A DNA stretch of 21,796 bases from assembly GCA_964458605.1 (NCBI GenBank), contig CAYWLS010000042.1, forward strand, positions 1-21,796. The letters are read 5' to 3'. The notes beneath the pieces were generated by a model, which saw nothing but the letters and a program-made list of their open reading frames with translations, did no database searches and was not told the origin of the DNA. Positions 1-11,113 of the stretch are shown here, piece by piece; position 1 is the first letter of the stretch; every line of letters starts with the position of its first letter. The DNA is from JBBSNV01 sp964458605 (GTDB lineage Bacteria; Pseudomonadota; Alphaproteobacteria; Reyranellales; JAQSWP01). A program made the translations under genes and the position numbers.

Positions 1-65
1 TTTGAATCACAATCCCTCCCCACTGGGAATCCTCTTTATGAGTACAGAACCTAGAGCCGGCGCGC

Positions 66-99
66 CCGTCCGGCGGTCGCACCCCTCCGGCGGTTGCAC
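66..99. repeat. Imperfect 17-bp tandem duplication
   Basis: Two adjacent 17-bp units (66-82 and 83-99) match at 15 of 17 positions and share the core TCCGGCGGTYGCAC. There is no third copy. It lies downstream of the alcohol dehydrogenase gene. It is probably a local slippage duplication. Confidence 0.5.
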
Positions 100-114
100 G
101 CGCGGGTGACCGCC
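89..114 (-). terminator. Possible hairpin after the alcohol dehydrogenase gene
   Basis: GGCGGT (89-94) pairs with ACCGCC (109-114), and CAC (97-99) with GTG (106-108). The structure lies just downstream of the minus-strand alcohol dehydrogenase stop codon. No T-tract follows on that strand, so it may stabilise the 3' end or do nothing. It is a weak call. Confidence 0.2.
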
Positions 115-117
115 GCC

Positions 118-1167
118 TCAGGGCTTGAGGATGACCCGGCCGACCACCTTGCCGGCTTTCAATTCTTCCAGCGCGTCGTAGGCGCCTTCCAGCGGCCGGG
201 TCGAGAACGGCAGCGGTGGCACTTTGCCCTCGCGCACCAGCGCCATCAATTCGCGCAGATCTTCCAACGAGCCGACATAGGAGCCCTGGATGGTCAGGGC
301 GCGCAGCGGCATGCCGGCCAGCGACAGCGGGGTGTCGCCGCCGAACAGGCCGACGATGGTCAGGCTGCCGCCGCGGCGCAGCGCATCGATGGCGAACTGC
401 ACCGACGATGGCGCGCCGACGAAGTCGATCGCGGCGTCGACGCCGCCGGCATCGACCAGCTCCTTGACCGCGCCGGGCAGCCTGGAGTTGATGGTGCGAT
501 CGGCGCCGGTTTCCCTGGCGGCCTTCAGCTTGCCGTCGTCGATATCGGCGACGATCACCTCGGCGCCGGTGACGGCCTTGGCGATGGCCACCCCGGCCAG
601 GCCGACGCCGCCCGCGCCGATCAGCAGCAGCTTCTTCAGGCCGCCGCGCACCGCCATCGCCTTCTTGATCGCCGCGTAGGCGGTGATGCCGGAGCAGGCA
701 TAGGTGCAGGCCAGCTCCTCCGGCACGTTGCCGTAATCGACCAGGTACTTGGCATCGGGCACCATCACATGGTCGGCATAGCCGCCATCCTTGCGCGTGC
801 CAAGCTGGCGCGGGGTCGGGCACAGCACCTCGTCGCCGGCCTGGCACACGGCGCACTGGCCGCAGCCGATCCAGGGATAGACCACGGCGCGCTGGCCGAT
901 GCGGACGCCTTTGACGTCGGGTCCGACCGCCACCACCTCGCCGGCAATCTCGTGGCCCAGCGTGTGCGGCAGTTTCATGCCCCGGGTGATCACTTCGAGC
1001 TTCTTGCCCATGCCGAGGTCGAAGAACCCCTCCCAGATATGCAGGTCCGAATGGCACACGCCGCTCGAGCCGATGCGCACCAGCACCTCGCCGCCCTGCG
1101 GCCGGGGCGTCTCGTAGGTGTTGAGCTTGAGCGGCTTGCCGAATTCGACGATCTGCATGGCGCGCAT
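118..1167 (-). CDS. Zinc-dependent alcohol dehydrogenase, NAD-type, SsADH-like
   Basis: This is a 349-residue medium-chain dehydrogenase/reductase expected to oxidise alcohols to aldehydes or ketones in the cytoplasm. Likely catalytic zinc ligands are C38 (GVCHSD), H72 with E73 (LGHE) and C158 (ACSGITAY). The structural zinc loop has all four cysteines: C102, C105, C108 and C116. The Rossmann motif GAGGVG is at 184-189, and D208 at the end of the second strand favours NAD over NADP. The N-terminus and the CSGIT(A/T)Y segment recall the archaeal Sulfolobus alcohol dehydrogenase type. The start is set by a GGGAGGAG Shine-Dalgarno sequence (complement of 1177-1184) about 9 nt upstream; a second ATG lies three codons in. 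It is divergent from the MaoC gene. Substrate is unknown. Family call is firm, physiological role is open. Confidence 0.9.
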   Translation of the reverse strand: MRAMQIVEFGKPLKLNTYETPRPQGGEVLVRIGSSGVCHSDLHIWEGFFDLGMGKKLEVITRGMKLPHTLGHEIAGEVVAVGPDVKGVRIGQRAVVYPWIGCGQCAVCQAGDEVLCPTPRQLGTRKDGGYADHVMVPDAKYLVDYGNVPEELACTYACSGITAYAAIKKAMAVRGGLKKLLLIGAGGVGLAGVAIAKAVTGAEVIVADIDDGKLKAARETGADRTINSRLPGAVKELVDAGGVDAAIDFVGAPSSVQFAIDALRRGGSLTIVGLFGGDTPLSLAGMPLRALTIQGSYVGSLEDLRELMALVREGKVPPLPFSTRPLEGAYDALEELKAGKVVGRVILKP

Positions 1168-1247
1168 TTTTCAGGTCTCCTCCCGGGGCTTTCTCAGCTT
1201 ATGCTTGTGCGAAGCTTAAACGCGCAAGGAAGGCGAGGGGAAGGGTC

Positions 1248-1727
1248 ATGAGCGAGCAAGCGTTCCGCCCGGCGGATCATGGGTTCGGGCCGTCGCATTA
1301 TTTCGAGGATCTGAGCGTCGGTCAGCGCTTCTACATCAATTCGCGCACCCAGACCGACGCCCTGTTCGCCGCCTTCCAGCTCGCCTCCGGCGACAACCAC
1401 CCGATCCACTACGACCGCGAATACTGCAAGGCGCGCGGCCATCGCGACATGCTGGCGCATGGCTTGCAGGTGGCGATCCAGGGCGCCGCCGGGGCCGGCA
1501 TCTTTCCCCACTATCTGGGCGAATCGCTGATCGCCTTCACCGAACAGTCCTCGCGCTTCCTCAAGCCGGTCTATGTCGGCGACACGCTCTATCCCGAACT
1601 GGTCATCACCGCGCTGCGGCCGGGCCGCACCACCGGCGTGGTGGTGATGAAGCTGACCATCCACAACCAGAGCGGCGCGCTGGTGCTGGACGGCGAGCAC
1701 AAATACCTGGTGCGCAAGCGCGCCTAG
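1248..1727 (+). CDS. MaoC family hotdog dehydratase/hydratase
   Basis: This 159-residue protein is about the size of a single hotdog domain of the MaoC/R-specific enoyl-CoA hydratase type. Such enzymes hydrate a 2-enoyl-CoA or dehydrate a 3-hydroxyacyl-CoA. The hydratase motif is seen at 46-54 (ASGDNHPIH), with the likely catalytic pair D49 and H54, followed by an AHG element at 70-72. An AG-rich ribosome-binding region (AAGGCGAGGGGAAGG) precedes the ATG. It is the first gene of a likely operon with the short-chain dehydrogenase 70 nt downstream and the small ABM protein beyond. It may act on a CoA thioester whose 3-hydroxy product is handled by the neighbouring dehydrogenase. The actual acyl chain cannot be read from the sequence. 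Confidence 0.88.
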   Translation: MSEQAFRPADHGFGPSHYFEDLSVGQRFYINSRTQTDALFAAFQLASGDNHPIHYDREYCKARGHRDMLAHGLQVAIQGAAGAGIFPHYLGESLIAFTEQSSRFLKPVYVGDTLYPELVITALRPGRTTGVVVMKLTIHNQSGALVLDGEHKYLVRKRA

Positions 1728-1797
1728 CGGAACGGTCGGGCAGCCTCGCGTTTACAAGACGCGGCGCGGCGGCCAAGATCGCCAGACGGAGGACGAT

Positions 1798-2577
1798 GTG
1801 GCACATCTCAAGGGCAAGGTTGCCTGGGTCACCGGTGCGGGCAGCGGCATCGGTCGCGCCGGCGCACTGGAACTGGCCAAGGCCGGCGCCCATGCGGTGC
1901 TGTCGGGGCGGCGCGAGGCGGCGCTGAAGGAAAGCGCGGCGCTGATCAAGAAGGCCAAGGGCAGCGCCGAGGTCGTCGTGCTGGACGTATCGGACATGAA
2001 GGCGGTCGACAAGGCGGCCGCCGCCATCGTCAGGAAGCACAAGCGCGTCGACATCCTGGTCAACAGCGCCGGGCTCAACGTCCCGAACCGCGCTTTCGTC
2101 GATGTTCGGCCCGAAGGCTGGCGCGAGGTGATCGACGTCAACCTGAACGGCACGATGTATTGCGTGATGGCGGTGTTGCCGCGCATGCGCACGCAGCAGG
2201 ACGGCGTGATCATCAATGTCTCGAGCTGGGCCGGCAAGTTCATCGGCAAGCTGACCGGACCGGCCTACAACGCATCCAAGTTCGGCGTGGTGGCGCTGAC
2301 CGAAACCATCAACGCCGAGGAGTGCGGCAACGGCATCCGCGCCTGCGCATTGTGCCCGGCCGAGGTGGCGACGCCGATCATGGATCGCCGTCCGGTGCCG
2401 CCCAGCAAGCAGGATCGCGCGCGCATGCTGCAAGAGGAGGATCTGGGCAAGACGATTCTGTTCGTGGCGAGCATGCCGCCGCGCGTCTGCGTCAACGAGA
2501 TCATCATCAGCCCGACCCACAATCGCGGCTATCTCGGCGGGTTCGAATCGAACCGGCCGCCCGCGGCGCACAACTAG
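1798..2577 (+). CDS. Short-chain dehydrogenase/reductase (SDR), classical type
   Basis: This is a 259-residue classical SDR oxidoreductase. The cofactor motif TGAGSGIG is at 12-19, NSAG at 89-92, N115 in the helix-alpha4 position, serines at 142-143, and the catalytic Y157-x-x-x-K161. Basic residues R38-R39 after the second strand suggest NADP(H), but this is only indicative. The start is GTG at 1798 with a clear GGAGG at 1788-1792, 5 nt away; no better in-frame ATG is nearby. It sits between the MaoC gene and the ABM gene on the same strand. In that context it could act as a 3-hydroxyacyl-CoA or hydroxy-intermediate dehydrogenase. The SDR class is certain; the substrate is not known. Confidence 0.9.
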   Translation: MAHLKGKVAWVTGAGSGIGRAGALELAKAGAHAVLSGRREAALKESAALIKKAKGSAEVVVLDVSDMKAVDKAAAAIVRKHKRVDILVNSAGLNVPNRAFVDVRPEGWREVIDVNLNGTMYCVMAVLPRMRTQQDGVIINVSSWAGKFIGKLTGPAYNASKFGVVALTETINAEECGNGIRACALCPAEVATPIMDRRPVPPSKQDRARMLQEEDLGKTILFVASMPPRVCVNEIIISPTHNRGYLGGFESNRPPAAHN

Positions 2578-2615
2578 CCGCCATCCAACTGCAGCATAGG
2601 AAAGAGGAGACGATC

Positions 2616-2903
2616 ATGCTGGGCGTCATTGCCACCCTGACCATCAAGCCGGGCACCAACAAGGATTTCGAAGCCACGATGCGCCAGCTAGCCGCCAAGG
2701 TGCGCGCCGACGAGCCCGGCAACAAGCTCTACGCCCTGCACAAGACAGACAACCCCAACGTCTACGTCATGCTGGAGCGCTACGAGAATCAGGCGGCGCT
2801 GGAAGCCCATCGCGCGGCGCCGCATTTCAAGGAGCTGGGCCGCAAGCTGGGCGACTACCTGGCCGGCCGGCCCGAGGTCAAGGTGATGGAAGAGGTGGGC
2901 TAG
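2616..2903 (+). CDS. ABM-fold (antibiotic biosynthesis monooxygenase-like) small protein
   Basis: This 95-residue protein has the pattern of the ABM dimeric alpha/beta-barrel superfamily: an N-terminal strand ending in KPG (11-13), an EPG turn (33-35), a strand rich in Tyr/Val (about 49-56, ending ERY) and A-H-x-x-x-P-H-F (64-71). Relatives include YgiN-like quinol monooxygenases and heme-degrading or stress proteins, many without a proven function. The true start is the ATG at 2616, preceded by AAAGAGGAGA; a longer in-frame reading overlapping the SDR gene has no support. It lies 38 nt after the SDR gene, so it is probably the last gene of the MaoC-SDR-ABM operon. It may oxidise or bind a product of that pathway. 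Confidence 0.82.
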   Translation: MLGVIATLTIKPGTNKDFEATMRQLAAKVRADEPGNKLYALHKTDNPNVYVMLERYENQAALEAHRAAPHFKELGRKLGDYLAGRPEVKVMEEVG

Positions 2904-2964
2904 CTCCCGCCGCCTGCCAATCGAAGGCGCCTGCGTGTGCTGACCTGAGCCGGTCGCGCCGGTT

Positions 2965-4158
2965 CTAGCCGCCGGCGGTTGCCAGGGCCGCCAGCCGCTC
3001 GCGCGCCACCTTCTCCAGCTGGTCCTTCAGCTCGGGATGGGCGGCCAGCAGGCTGCGGAAGTCGTTGACCGGCAGCATCAGCAGCTGGTTGAGGCTGACG
3101 GCGATCACGTCGGCGGTGCGCCGCGTATCGACCAGCAGGGCGATCTCGCCGAAGAAATCGCCGGCGTGCAGACGGACCGGCGCTGGCGGCACGATCACGT
3201 CGGCTTCGCCGCTGACCAGGAAGTACATGCAGTCGGCGCGCTCGCCCTTGCGCACCACGGCCTCGCCGCGTTCCGCCGAACGCGGCTTGAGCATGGCCGC
3301 GATCTCGGCGATGCGGATCGCCGGCAGATCCGAAAACAGCGGCACCTTCGCCACCAGGTTCCAGGTGACCACGAAGTTGCGCTTGCGGATTTCCTCGGCG
3401 AAGCCCGACGCCAGGATGGCGGCGGGCAGGGCGAACATGCCCAGGCCCAGGATGACGGTGAAACCGCCCAGGACGCGGCCCAGCGTCGTCACCGGCACGA
3501 CGTCGCCATAGCCCACTGTGGCCAGGGTGACGACGCCCCACCACAGCGCATCGATGCTCGAGCCGAACTTGTCGGGCTGGGCATGGCGTTCGGCCAGGTA
3601 CATCAGCGTCGAAAACACCACCAATAGCGTCAGCATGATCACGGCGGCGGCGATCAGCGGGCGGATCTCGTTGCGCAGGACGCTGCCAAGCGTCTCGATC
3701 GCCGAGGAATACCGCATCAGCTTGAACATCCGCAGGACCTGCAATTGCACCAGCAGGTCCGGATCGAGCGGCCAGGCGGGATTGAGCCAGAACGGGGCGA
3801 TGGCGAGCAGGTCGATGATGCCGCGCGCCGACACGGCATAGTCGCGCCGCGCCCTGGAATTGGAACGCCGCAGCAGCTTCTTGCTTTCCGGCGCGATCCA
3901 CAGGCGCAGGCCGTATTCCAGGGTGAACACCAGAGCCGAGACCGTCTCGACGGCGTCGAATACCCGGCTGTGCGCCGCCATCAGCGCATTGTCGGTCTGG
4001 GCCAGCGCCACCAGCACCGACGCCAGGATCAGGGCGATAAGCGCGCCGGCGATAAGCCGCCCGATCGGGCTGCGGGCGCCGTCGCCGTCGAGGAAATGGA
4101 ATATCGCGTGCCGCACGGCTTGAGCCTCATGCCTGGCACGGATAATACCATCAACCAT
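2965..4158 (-). CDS. Six-helix potassium channel with cyclic nucleotide-binding domain
   Basis: This is a 397-residue inner membrane channel of the MloK1/Kv-like class. From the proposed start, S1 is at about 30-55. An S4-like helix carries only three basic residues (R143, K146, R149). The pore helix leads into the potassium selectivity filter TVGYGD (214-219), followed by S6. The C-terminal half (about 272-390) is a cyclic nucleotide-binding domain whose phosphate-binding cassette is GDFFGEIAL (333-341) with R347 and T348. The reading frame stays open upstream to an ATG at 4245, but that would overlap the divergent corA start and add 29 residues of low-complexity sequence. I prefer the ATG at 4158, although its ribosome-binding site is weak. 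A GTG at codon 16 of this model is also possible. It likely conducts K+ under cAMP or cGMP control. Confidence 0.85.
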   Translation of the reverse strand: MVDGIIRARHEAQAVRHAIFHFLDGDGARSPIGRLIAGALIALILASVLVALAQTDNALMAAHSRVFDAVETVSALVFTLEYGLRLWIAPESKKLLRRSNSRARRDYAVSARGIIDLLAIAPFWLNPAWPLDPDLLVQLQVLRMFKLMRYSSAIETLGSVLRNEIRPLIAAAVIMLTLLVVFSTLMYLAERHAQPDKFGSSIDALWWGVVTLATVGYGDVVPVTTLGRVLGGFTVILGLGMFALPAAILASGFAEEIRKRNFVVTWNLVAKVPLFSDLPAIRIAEIAAMLKPRSAERGEAVVRKGERADCMYFLVSGEADVIVPPAPVRLHAGDFFGEIALLVDTRRTADVIAVSLNQLLMLPVNDFRSLLAAHPELKDQLEKVARERLAALATAGG

Positions 4159-4244
4159 TACATTTGCCTGACGGCCGGCGGCAATTCCGTTTGCCGGCCC
4201 GGGCCGGCATGTTAAAAGGCCCCGCGTCTCCCGGATGGCGGACA
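4159..4244. promoter_or_regulatory. Divergent channel/corA promoter region with 16-bp palindrome
   Basis: This 86-bp gap must contain the promoters of both divergent ion transport genes if the chosen starts are right. It holds a perfect 16-bp palindrome, GCCGGCCCGGGCCGGC, at 4193-4208. Overlapping it is a 6-bp hairpin (CGGCAA at 4180-4185 with TTGCCG at 4191-4196). No convincing -35/-10 pair was found on either strand. The palindrome could be an operator, but a GC-only palindrome of this length is expected about once by chance in a window this GC-rich. Confidence 0.35.
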
Positions 4245-5324
4245 ATGCCCATGGACACGATCGAGCAACGTTTCAATCCGCCCGGAACGGCGCCCGGCAC
4301 CCTGGCCGGCCGCGCGCTGGAAGGCGAGGAGACGCTGCATTTCACGCTGGTCGAATACGACGAGAAGAAATGCGACGTGTTTTTCGAGGTGCCGATCGAC
4401 GAGTGCCGCTTCCACCTGACCACGCCGGAAAAGACCTGGATCGACGTCAGCGGCCGGCCCAGCGCCGAAATGCTCAAGACTCTGGGCGAGGCCTTTCACC
4501 TCCATCCGTTGGCGCTCGAAGACGTGTTCCACGCCAACCAGCGCTCCAAGGTCGAGGTGTTCGACCGCCAGGTGTTCGTCGTGCTGAACGATCCGGCCTG
4601 GAACGGCGGCGAACTCAAGCAGCGCCAGGTCAGCATTTTCTTCGGCCACAACTACGTCATCTCCTTCCACGACCACGCCGACGATATCTTCGCGCTGGTG
4701 CGCGAGCGCATGCAGCAGGCCGGCGCCCGCCTGCGCACCCGCGAGGTCGACTACCTGGTCTATGCGTTGATCGATCTGGTGATCGACCGCAAGTTTCCGC
4801 TGCTGCAGCGCTTCAGCGATTCGGTCGAGGTGCTCGAGGACGAGGCGCTGGAGCAGCCGACGCGCCAGACGCTCAAGCAGATCCACGAGCTGCGCCGCTC
4901 GCTCTACAGCTTCCATCGCATCCAGTGGGCCGAACGCGAAGCGGTCCACAGCATGATGCGCACCGATGTGCCGCTGATCTCCAGCGATACCCGCACCTAT
5001 CTGCGCGATTGCCTCGATCACAGCGTCGCCGTGCTCGACCTGGTCGAGACCTACCGGGAAATGTGCAACAGCCTGATGGACGTCTACATGATGTCGACGT
5101 CCAACCGGCTGAACGAGGTGATGAAGGTGCTGGCCATCATCACCACCATCTTCATGCCGCTGGGCTTCATCTCGGGCCTGTACGGCATGAATTTCAGCGC
5201 CGATGCCGGGCCCTTCAACATGCCCGAGCTGCACTGGGCATACGGCTATCCGGCGGTACTGGCCGTCATGGTGGCGATCGTCGCCGCCATGATCTTCTGG
5301 TTCAAGCGGCGCGGCTGGTTCTGA
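4245..5324 (+). CDS. corA: CorA family magnesium/divalent cation transporter
   Basis: This is a 359-residue protein of the CorA family, which forms pentameric channels for Mg2+ and related divalent cations in the inner membrane. A long acidic and helical cytoplasmic domain fills about residues 1-290. Two transmembrane helices follow (about 291-312 and 331-351), joined by the family signature GMN at 314-316 (in LYGMNF). The C-terminus is short and basic (KRRGWF), as expected on the cytoplasmic face. The start is uncertain. ATG at 4245 or two codons later at 4251 gives the usual family length; in-frame ATGs at 4209 and 4164 give extensions without good ribosome-binding sites and run into the divergent channel gene. 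It is divergent from the K+ channel and convergent with gcdH. Exact metal specificity (Mg, Co, Zn) is not readable. Confidence 0.9.
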   Translation: MPMDTIEQRFNPPGTAPGTLAGRALEGEETLHFTLVEYDEKKCDVFFEVPIDECRFHLTTPEKTWIDVSGRPSAEMLKTLGEAFHLHPLALEDVFHANQRSKVEVFDRQVFVVLNDPAWNGGELKQRQVSIFFGHNYVISFHDHADDIFALVRERMQQAGARLRTREVDYLVYALIDLVIDRKFPLLQRFSDSVEVLEDEALEQPTRQTLKQIHELRRSLYSFHRIQWAEREAVHSMMRTDVPLISSDTRTYLRDCLDHSVAVLDLVETYREMCNSLMDVYMMSTSNRLNEVMKVLAIITTIFMPLGFISGLYGMNFSADAGPFNMPELHWAYGYPAVLAVMVAIVAAMIFWFKRRGWF

Positions 5325-5357
5325 GCCGCGACCGATCGCCAAGGGCGGACGGCAAGG

Positions 5358-5380
5358 GCGGGCCGCCGCCGGCGGCCCGC
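5358..5380. terminator. Strong GC hairpin between convergent corA and gcdH
   Basis: A 10-bp perfect stem (5358-5367 with 5371-5380) encloses a 3-nt loop. It sits 33 nt after the corA stop and 10 nt beyond the gcdH stop on the other strand. The inverted repeat works on both strands, so it could end or protect both transcripts. Neither side has a T-tract, so it is not a standard intrinsic terminator. Confidence 0.4.
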
Positions 5381-5390
5381 GCGATGCCGG

Positions 5391-6617
<1,227 letters not shown>

Positions 6618-6814
6618 AATCTGTCTCCTTTGGCGGGCTGTATCGCGGCGGCGGGGCGGGCAAGCACAAGCGGCTGGTGTGATTTGCCTTGCCCCGGCCG
6701 GGACGGTTTGATTTTATGGCCCAAAATCGTCGTCGACCACAATATCGGCGACAATTCGGCACACGGCCGGGCAGGGAAGCCGACAACGCGCGCGGACAAC
6801 CGCGAGGGGAGCGT
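6618..6814. promoter_or_regulatory. Shared gcdH/liv promoter region
   Basis: This 197-bp divergent intergenic region contains an AT-rich island at about 6707-6728. A candidate liv promoter on the plus strand is TTGCCC (6689-6694), a 17-bp spacer and TTTTAT (6712-6717). On the minus strand TAAAAT (complement of 6711-6716) could be the gcdH -10, with only a weak -35. Over both lies a dyad, GATTTT (6710-6715) and AAAATC (6723-6728), with a 7-bp spacer, a possible operator. These are sequence-pattern calls only. Confidence 0.35.
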
Positions 6815-7729
<915 letters not shown>

Positions 7730-7731
7730 GC

Positions 7732-9017
<1,286 letters not shown>

Positions 9018-9021
<4 letters not shown>

Positions 9022-9907
9022 GTCTGGAGGCCGTCAATCAGGCGGTGCTGCACGGCACGGCCGGCCTGCCGCTGCTGAAGGTCGAACATCTGACCATGCG
9101 CTTCGGCGGGCTGGTGGCGGTGGACGACGTGTCGTTCGAGGCGCGGCGCGGCGCCATCACGGCGGTGATCGGCCCCAACGGCGCCGGCAAGACCACCGTG
9201 TTCAACTGCATCGCCGGCTTCTACAAGCCCAGCGTCGGGCGGCTGACCCTGACCTTGGGCGACACCAGCTTCCTGCTCGAGCGCATGCAGGGCCACCACA
9301 TCGCCAAATACGCCAAGGTGGCGCGCACTTTCCAGAACATCCGCCTGTTTCCGCGCATGACCGTGCTCGAGAATCTGGTGGTGGCGCAGCACAACCAGCT
9401 GATGCTGGCATCCGGGTTCACCTTTCTCGGCCTGGTGGGCTGGCCGGGCTATCGCCGCGCCGAGAGGGACGCCGTCGAGCGCGCGCGCTACTGGCTGGAG
9501 CGCACCCATCTGGTCGAGTTCGCCGACCAGCCGGCCGCCAGCCTGCCCTATGGCGGCCAGCGCCGCCTCGAGATCGCCCGCGCCATGTGCACGCAGCCGG
9601 CGCTGCTGTGCCTGGACGAGCCGGCCGCCGGCCTCAATCCGCGCGAATCGGCGCAGCTCAACGAGCTGCTGGTGTTCATCCGCGACCAGCACGATTGCGG
9701 CGTGCTGCTGATCGAGCACGACATGAGCGTGGTGATGCAGATCTCCGACCACATCGTGGTGCTGGACTACGGCCGCAAGATCGCCGGCGGCACGCCCGAC
9801 CAGGTGCGCCACGATCCGGCGGTGATCCGCGCCTATCTCGGCCAGGAGGAAGAAGGCGATCCGCATGGCGGCGGCGCGTCCGCGACACCGCGCCGGGGGG
9901 ACGCCTG

Positions 9908-9908
<1 letters not shown>
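9018..9908 (+). CDS. livG: Branched-chain amino acid ABC transporter ATP-binding protein LivG
   Basis: This 296-residue cytoplasmic ATPase has a Walker A motif GPNGAGKTT (52-60), Q-loop Q106 in TFQNIRLF, a signature LPYGGQRR (176-183) in place of the classical LSGGQ, Walker B LLCLDE (196-201) and switch H234. The relaxed signature and the segment before TFQN (about 75-100, containing FLLERM) are common in LivG rather than damage. A charged tail of about 20 residues ends in PRRGDA. The ATG overlaps the livM stop (ATGA), and its TGA shares one base with the livF ATG (TGATG), so translation is probably coupled. It would pair with LivF to drive import through LivHM. Several upstream in-frame codons exist inside livM but only this start fits the family. 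Confidence 0.95.
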
Positions 9909-10617
<709 letters not shown>

Positions 10618-10621
<4 letters not shown>

Positions 10622-10995
10622 GCGAAATCCTGGGCGAGAACATTCTCGTCTTCATCGGGCTGGGCATTATCCTGGTCGGCGGCTGCGCCCTGATGATGGG
10701 TCAGGCGCTGGCCCATACCTGGCGGCCCTGGTGGCAGCTGGTGCCCTACGGCCTGCTGCTGGCCGCGTTCGGCCGGTTCCTGGCCTATGCGCTGTTCGCC
10801 AGCAGTCTGACGGCGCTGCTGCCCTTCGTGGTGATGGTGGCGGTGGTGTTCGGCCTGGGCGGGCTGGGCTATCGGCTGACCCAGGCACATCTGATGGTCC
10901 GGCAGTATCCCTGGCTCTACAGGCGTTCGGGCCTGCTGAGCTGGGCGCCGACCGAGGACGCGGGCAACCTTGCCGGTTCCGGTCCCAAACCCTAG
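10618..10995 (+). CDS. Small three-helix membrane protein coupled to liv operon (DUF6867-like)
   Basis: This 125-residue protein has three strongly hydrophobic stretches at about 9-31, 41-62 and 66-86, then a basic soluble tail (RLTQAHLMVRQYPWLYRRSG, about 86-105) and a proline/glycine end. It has no catalytic motif I can recognise. It resembles what I remember as the DUF6867 family found next to liv genes in alphaproteobacteria, but I could not search. It starts with GTG overlapping the livF stop as GTGA and has a good GGAGGGGG ribosome-binding sequence upstream. Coupling to livF suggests a role with the transporter, perhaps assembly, stability or regulation. Function is unknown. Confidence 0.75.
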
Positions 10996-11113
10996 GCGGA
11001 TCGTCCCGTGCCGGGTCATAGGATTAGAATGGGCAGGTCGGATGGTGGCGCTTCCATCCGGTCGTGATCCGCTCTAGAGTCGGCATAACCTCTTGAAACA
11101 GGGAGACTTCTCA
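10996..11113 (+). promoter_or_regulatory. Leader of amino-acid-binding protein gene with hairpin
   Basis: This 118-nt gap separates the small membrane protein gene from the binding protein gene. It contains a hairpin at 11039-11060: CGGATGG pairs with CCATCCG around an 8-nt loop. A longer-range 7-bp inverted repeat joins 10996-11002 (GCGGATC) and 11066-11072 (GATCCGC). CTCTAGAG at 11072-11079 is a short palindrome. No T-tract follows, so it is not a clear terminator. It might attenuate read-through, carry a separate promoter or protect a processed mRNA end. Confidence 0.3.

Larger units (their letters stand above)
1..117. other. Non-coding left edge of window
   Basis: No gene is supported here. 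The first 55 or so bases are less GC-rich than the rest. They could be the upstream region of a gene outside the window, but I see no convincing promoter. The second half contains a short tandem repeat (66-99) and a hairpin (89-114) just beyond the stop codon of the minus-strand alcohol dehydrogenase gene. Confidence 0.5.

Noticed and set aside
1168..1247. Operator from AGCTT-N11-AAGCT between ADH and MaoC genes
   Set aside because: The arms are only 5 bp, and no -35/-10 pair could be matched to it, so it is within chance expectation.
94..1251. Plus-strand open frame of 385 codons over the alcohol dehydrogenase gene
   Set aside because: It is a shadow of the minus-strand gene. The product is a His/Ala/Gln-rich string with no recognisable fold.
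4164..4244. N-terminal extension of CorA from ATG at 4164 or 4209
   Set aside because: There is no ribosome-binding site, the extension sequence is not like CorA, and it would run over the divergent promoter region and palindrome.
9543..9566. LivG signature LPYGGQ as a broken ABC signature
   Set aside because: LivG proteins commonly depart from LSGGQ in this way. Walker A, Q-loop, Walker B and the switch His are all intact.
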